Below, piece after piece: positions 45,747-48,519 of a stretch of 48,519 bases of DNA. Both the position numbers and the translations under genes were made by a program. Under the pieces are notes generated by a model. That model did not search any database and was not told where the DNA came from. It saw only the letters and a list, made by a program, of their open reading frames with translations. The stretch's first letter is position 1. Each line of letters begins with the position of its first letter. The DNA is from Chitinophagales bacterium (GTDB taxonomy: Bacteria; Bacteroidota; Bacteroidia; Chitinophagales; Chitinophagaceae), in NCBI GenBank assembly GCA_017303395.1, contig JAFLBN010000018.1:1-48519 (forward strand), written 5' to 3'.

Positions 45747-46055
45747 ATGAGAATTGAAAACTACACACTCGTAGAGTGGAATCAGCAACAACAGATATTT
45801 CACCTAAACAGGGTAACAAACGGCGTAGCATTTCATAAGCCCGGTACATGCGGCTACAAGACAGTATTAAAATGCCTGAATGACGAGGAAGCCTACCCGT
45901 TGATAGAATATATTATAACACACATAAAACAGGAAACCATAACCAGTACAGGCATACACCTGACAACAGCACAGGTAAAGCGCCACCTGAAAGCAGCCAT
46001 GAAGCTGATAACAGACTTTAAACAAATGGAACTGGAAACACTACATAAAAACTAA
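45747..46055 (+). CDS. Hypothetical protein (102 aa) between repeats
   Basis: This small soluble protein belongs to no family that I recognise. It begins RIENYTLVEWNQQQQIFHLN and has VAFHKPGTCGYKTVLKCLND and a Thr/Ile-rich centre. Its Lys-rich C-terminal helix is VKRHLKAAMKLITDFKQMEL. The ATG at 45747 follows a repeat copy by about 40 nt, and the TAA is followed within 3 nt by another copy. The ordinary codon use and clean start argue for a real gene, but no promoter is obvious. It might be cotranscribed with DUF3987. Confidence 0.6.
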   Translation: MRIENYTLVEWNQQQQIFHLNRVTNGVAFHKPGTCGYKTVLKCLNDEEAYPLIEYIITHIKQETITSTGIHLTTAQVKRHLKAAMKLITDFKQMELETLHKN

Positions 46056-46058
46056 TAG

Positions 46059-46177
46059 TGTTCGGGCTGTTCACTGTTCAGGTGTTCGAGTTGTGAACAC
46101 CTGAACACCCGAACATTTTACTCCACTCGCGTCATTGTGTTACATCCCGATACTTCGGGGCGAGGCACGAAGCAATC
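46059..46177. repeat. Composite repeat H-E upstream of the SIR2 gene
   Basis: The H unit at 46059-46115 shares TAGTGTTCGGGCTGTTCA with the copy behind DUF3987. The E unit at 46131-46177 starts GTCATTG and ends GAAGCAATC. In the middle it holds an insertion with CCCGATACTTCGGG (a small stem-loop), also present in one copy on the right side (48287-48339). Confidence 0.93.
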
Positions 46178-46194
46178 TTGCGGAATGAATATCG

Positions 46195-46229
46195 TTTGTT
46201 TTATTAAGACTATAGCAATATTATATTTG
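46195..46229 (+). promoter_or_regulatory. Promoter of the SIR2-domain gene
   Basis: TTTG (46195-46198), a 23-nt spacer and TATATTTG (46222-46229) fit the -33/-7 consensus at the upper end of the spacing. The predicted transcript starts about 10-15 nt before the ATG at 46250. It lies inside the repeat-bounded unit, so the gene carries its own promoter. Confidence 0.65.
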
Positions 46230-46249
46230 TATAAGTTAATATCTCTATC

Positions 46250-48139
46250 ATGTCGAAACAAAGAGTTTTTGAATTAATTCGGGAAGAACAAGTGATACTA
46301 TGGGTAGGAGCAGGGTTATCTAAGTATGCGGGGTATCCATTAGGTTATGAGTTAGGAGAAATATTGTTAAATCAGCTAAATCATAATGAAAGAGGATATT
46401 TAGTTAACGCCAGTTTAGCAGATATAGCAGAGGAGTTCATAAGATACCACAATAACACAAGAGCACCTTTAAACAGATTATTACATGGAATTTTTATAGA
46501 CAAAAAGCCTACTACAAAAATATACCATGAAAAAATCGCCAAAATTCCTCACCTAAAGACTATTGTAACAACAAATTATGATAAGTTGTTTGAGAATAGT
46601 ATTAAGAATTTAAGGGTAATTCACAGTAATAAAGAAGTTTCATTGATTGAAGACAGTAAACCTGTTTTATTCAAAATACATGGCGATCCGTCGATAGGAG
46701 AAGTTATTATTACACGAGCTGACTACTATAAACAGATTAAAGAAATGGATGAGCTAGTTAAAGCGCACCTAATTTCTAAAATTTCAACTAAATCTGTTTT
46801 ATTTCTTGGGTATGGGTTTGAAGATACTAATGTCAATATTTTATTTGATAATGTATTAGAGCTCTTAGGTGATAACGCAACAGAATTGTTTTTGGTTGCT
46901 CCTAAATTGAATACGCAAAAAATTAATTACTTAAATAGTAAGCGAATAACATATATCGATAGTAAAGCTGAAAAATTTATTAACGAATTGACTGACAATA
47001 TTCGAAGAAATATTAACGCAGATTCAGAGAAAGGGATTGTGTCTCTAAATACTGTTACTCAATTTATGAATAATCATGGCATGGAGCTCGACTTGAAAAC
47101 AGATAGAGGTAAAACTCTTATCTCTGGAGTTCGAGGTGTGAATGGAAAAGATCTAAAAGGTAAACTTAACTTAGCCTTTACAGATATTCAGCATAAAGAA
47201 AAGTTCTTTGAAAAACTTTCTGGTAGAAGTTTTGAAGATATTGTATTGACTTCAGAGGAATTAAAAGACATCAATTTTGCAATACAAGATGTGACATTCC
47301 TTGATTTAATGCAATTAGAGTCTATAGTGTTAAGCCCAACACCTAAAATACATAATGTTAGTATAGAATTTGGAGAGCATGTAATTAGCAATGTTGTATT
47401 AAAAGTATACTACTCTCAATACATGATTGAGAATAGATTTGAACTTCCATCAGGTACAATATTTTATCGAATACATCAGCCAGTAAATATTACTCAAGAA
47501 GGAACTATAAACGTTAGTTTAATGATTGAACACAATATGAATGCTAATGCAAAAGTCATCGATGAAATAAATTATAATAGGCTTACAAAGCATTTTGGTA
47601 CTGGTGAACATATTTCTGTTTCTTTTGATAATGGCAACATTGCTAAGTTTAGATTTAAGAAAGAAGCTGATTTGGTAGAGAATAGTCAAATTAGGCTTGG
47701 TATCTATACTGCATTAAGAGATATAGAAAATCATTACAATGTTAGATTTATTGGCGTACAAGAATTTACTGATGAGGACTTTAGAAACATTGGTTTACTA
47801 CATACTATTGCAACAAAAGGACAATTTGATGCTGTTTGGGACGATTTTCTAGAATTCTCATTTTTTGTCGATGAAAAAACGAGAGAGTTTTTACTAAAAC
47901 CAACACACTCACCAATCTTTATTCAAAATGAAAAATTAGAAGTTGTAAATCTTTTTGGAAAAGAAATACCGATCGGATATAGAACTGTGGTTTTTCCAGA
48001 GCCATATATTTCAAATAAAGATGAGATTGTTTTTGGTCAAAATTTTATTGCAAAAATAAAAGGGCGGACTGGTAAACTACATGTTAAGTATTATTCGGAA
48101 TTTCCCAATTTGCCAGATTACATTGTTATTAAGGAATAA
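46250..48139 (+). CDS. SIR2-like domain protein, candidate NAD-dependent defence effector
   Basis: The N-terminal 260 residues are a SIR2-like fold. GAGLSKYAGYP (NAD loop, Gly20-Ala21-Gly22) comes first, then TTNYDKLFE with Asn109 and Asp111. KIHGDPS follows with the catalytic-type His144, and then LFLGYGFEDTNV. In bacterial defence proteins such domains cleave NAD to stop phage growth. The remaining 365 residues (from about 265, NTVTQFMNNHGMEL) are beta-rich and unrecognised; one helix-turn region is LGIYTALRDIENHYNVRFIG. There is no HerA, Argonaute or TIR partner in the window. The gene is very AT-rich: a sampled 60-nt row at 46921 has 12 G/C. That points to transfer. It has its own promoter and is bracketed by inverted composite repeats. 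The defence role is inference. Confidence 0.8.
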   Translation: MSKQRVFELIREEQVILWVGAGLSKYAGYPLGYELGEILLNQLNHNERGYLVNASLADIAEEFIRYHNNTRAPLNRLLHGIFIDKKPTTKIYHEKIAKIPHLKTIVTTNYDKLFENSIKNLRVIHSNKEVSLIEDSKPVLFKIHGDPSIGEVIITRADYYKQIKEMDELVKAHLISKISTKSVLFLGYGFEDTNVNILFDNVLELLGDNATELFLVAPKLNTQKINYLNSKRITYIDSKAEKFINELTDNIRRNINADSEKGIVSLNTVTQFMNNHGMELDLKTDRGKTLISGVRGVNGKDLKGKLNLAFTDIQHKEKFFEKLSGRSFEDIVLTSEELKDINFAIQDVTFLDLMQLESIVLSPTPKIHNVSIEFGEHVISNVVLKVYYSQYMIENRFELPSGTIFYRIHQPVNITQEGTINVSLMIEHNMNANAKVIDEINYNRLTKHFGTGEHISVSFDNGNIAKFRFKKEADLVENSQIRLGIYTALRDIENHYNVRFIGVQEFTDEDFRNIGLLHTIATKGQFDAVWDDFLEFSFFVDEKTREFLLKPTHSPIFIQNEKLEVVNLFGKEIPIGYRTVVFPEPYISNKDEIVFGQNFIAKIKGRTGKLHVKYYSEFPNLPDYIVIKE

Positions 48140-48185
48140 TTTCAAGTGTACGGCTTATTATTTTCTTGTTCCAGTATTGTCTTGA

Positions 48186-48519
48186 GATTGCTTCGTTCCT
48201 CGCAATGACGGGAGTGAGAGTAGCAAATTGTTCGGGTGTTCAGGTGTTCACAATACGAACAGGTGAACAGGCAGGTGTTGTTACGAGATTGCTTCGTCGT
48301 GCCTCCTCGCCCCGAAGTATCGGGATGTAACACAATGACGGGAGTGGAAATAGCCAAATTGTTCGGGTGTTCAGGTGTTCACAATCCGAACAGGTGAACA
48401 GGTGGGTGTTGTGACTGGATTGCTTCGTTCCTCGCAATGACGCGAGTGAGAGTAGCAAAATTGTTCGGGTGTTCAGGTGTTCACAATCCGAACAGGTGAA
48501 CAGGCAGGTGTTGTTACGA
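48186..48519. repeat. Three tandem composite repeats E'-H' in reverse orientation, reaching the window end
   Basis: Units begin GATTGCTTCG at 48186, 48287 and 48418. Each joins an E element (ends 48209, 48339, 48441) to an H element (about 48229-48270, 48360-48401, 48462-48503). Spacing is 101 and 131 bp; the larger value comes from the CCCGAAGTATCGGG insertion in the second copy. The orientation is opposite to the copies left of the SIR2 gene. The window stops at TTACGA, just where a fourth unit would begin. ORFs read through this stretch are repeat artefacts. Confidence 0.95.

Noticed and set aside
45446-46177. Integron-like cassette array (ORF followed by palindromic site)
   Set aside because: The layout recalls attC cassettes, but the repeat ends do not fit the GTTRRRY / RYYYAAC core sites and no integrase is present.
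46250-48139. Short-Argonaute (SIR2-APAZ) system
   Set aside because: The SIR2 start fits, but I cannot identify an APAZ domain, and no Argonaute gene is present on either side within the window. It is kept only as an alternative to test.
48142-48458. Minus-strand ORFs in the right repeat array, and the ORF at 45348-45593
   Set aside because: They repeat the same translated phrases (CSDCEHLNTRTI, SLASLRG) because they are read from the composite repeats.
45446-48519. CRISPR array
   Set aside because: Repeats are palindromic composites of about 100 bp, irregular in spacing, with similar rather than unique sequence between them. No cas genes are present.

Overview
The window reads as chromosome of a Bacteroidota bacterium, probably of the Chitinophagaceae or a near relative (inference). 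The signs are three secreted proteins with type IX secretion (T9SS) C-terminal sorting domains, the gliding lipoprotein GldD, promoters with the Bacteroidota -7 box TAnnTTTG, a tRNA without encoded CCA, and an S46 dipeptidyl-peptidase. No software was run; all calls are by reading.

1-32 kb is mostly ordinary housekeeping and envelope content. It holds a truncated T9SS surface protein, tRNA-Arg(CCT), an orphan TPR histidine kinase, gldD, a DUF3467 gene, guaA with a periplasmic-binding-fold protein, and a polyprenyl-phosphate sugar-1-phosphate transferase next to a degenerate UDP-GlcNAc 2-epimerase-like protein. Next come meaB and an O-antigen-ligase-like gene, a Lon-N-domain protein, and an overlapping coaX / outer-membrane protein / lptC unit. 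An S46 peptidase is coupled to a Nudix hydrolase. The minus strand then carries metG / adaptor / gpsA, a second T9SS protein, an SDR / ABC ATPase / ABC permease / surE operon, a marR-yceI pair with a clear operator-like palindrome, a small lipoprotein, and two secreted proteins, one with a 102-bp triplicated segment.

32.3-40.8 kb is rpoB-rpoC with its own strong promoter and terminator. The usual rplKAJL genes are not upstream. Downstream are a secreted hypothetical protein, a PagL-like lipid A deacylase, an NTF2-like protein and an Arr-type rifampin ADP-ribosyltransferase with an N-terminal extension.

43.6-48.5 kb is the accessory part and the most interesting. A GC-rich DUF3987 gene has an operator-like inverted repeat on its promoter. 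A 102-codon ORF and a very AT-rich SIR2-domain gene (candidate NAD-dependent defence effector) follow. All are separated by a composite repeat: a TGTTC-based palindrome (H) joined to a GTCATTGCGAGG...GAAGCAATC element (E). The order is DUF3987 - H E H E H - ORF102 - H E - SIR2 - E'H' E'H' E'H' - window end, so the SIR2 gene is bracketed by composite inverted repeats like a non-autonomous cassette. No transposase or integrase is visible.
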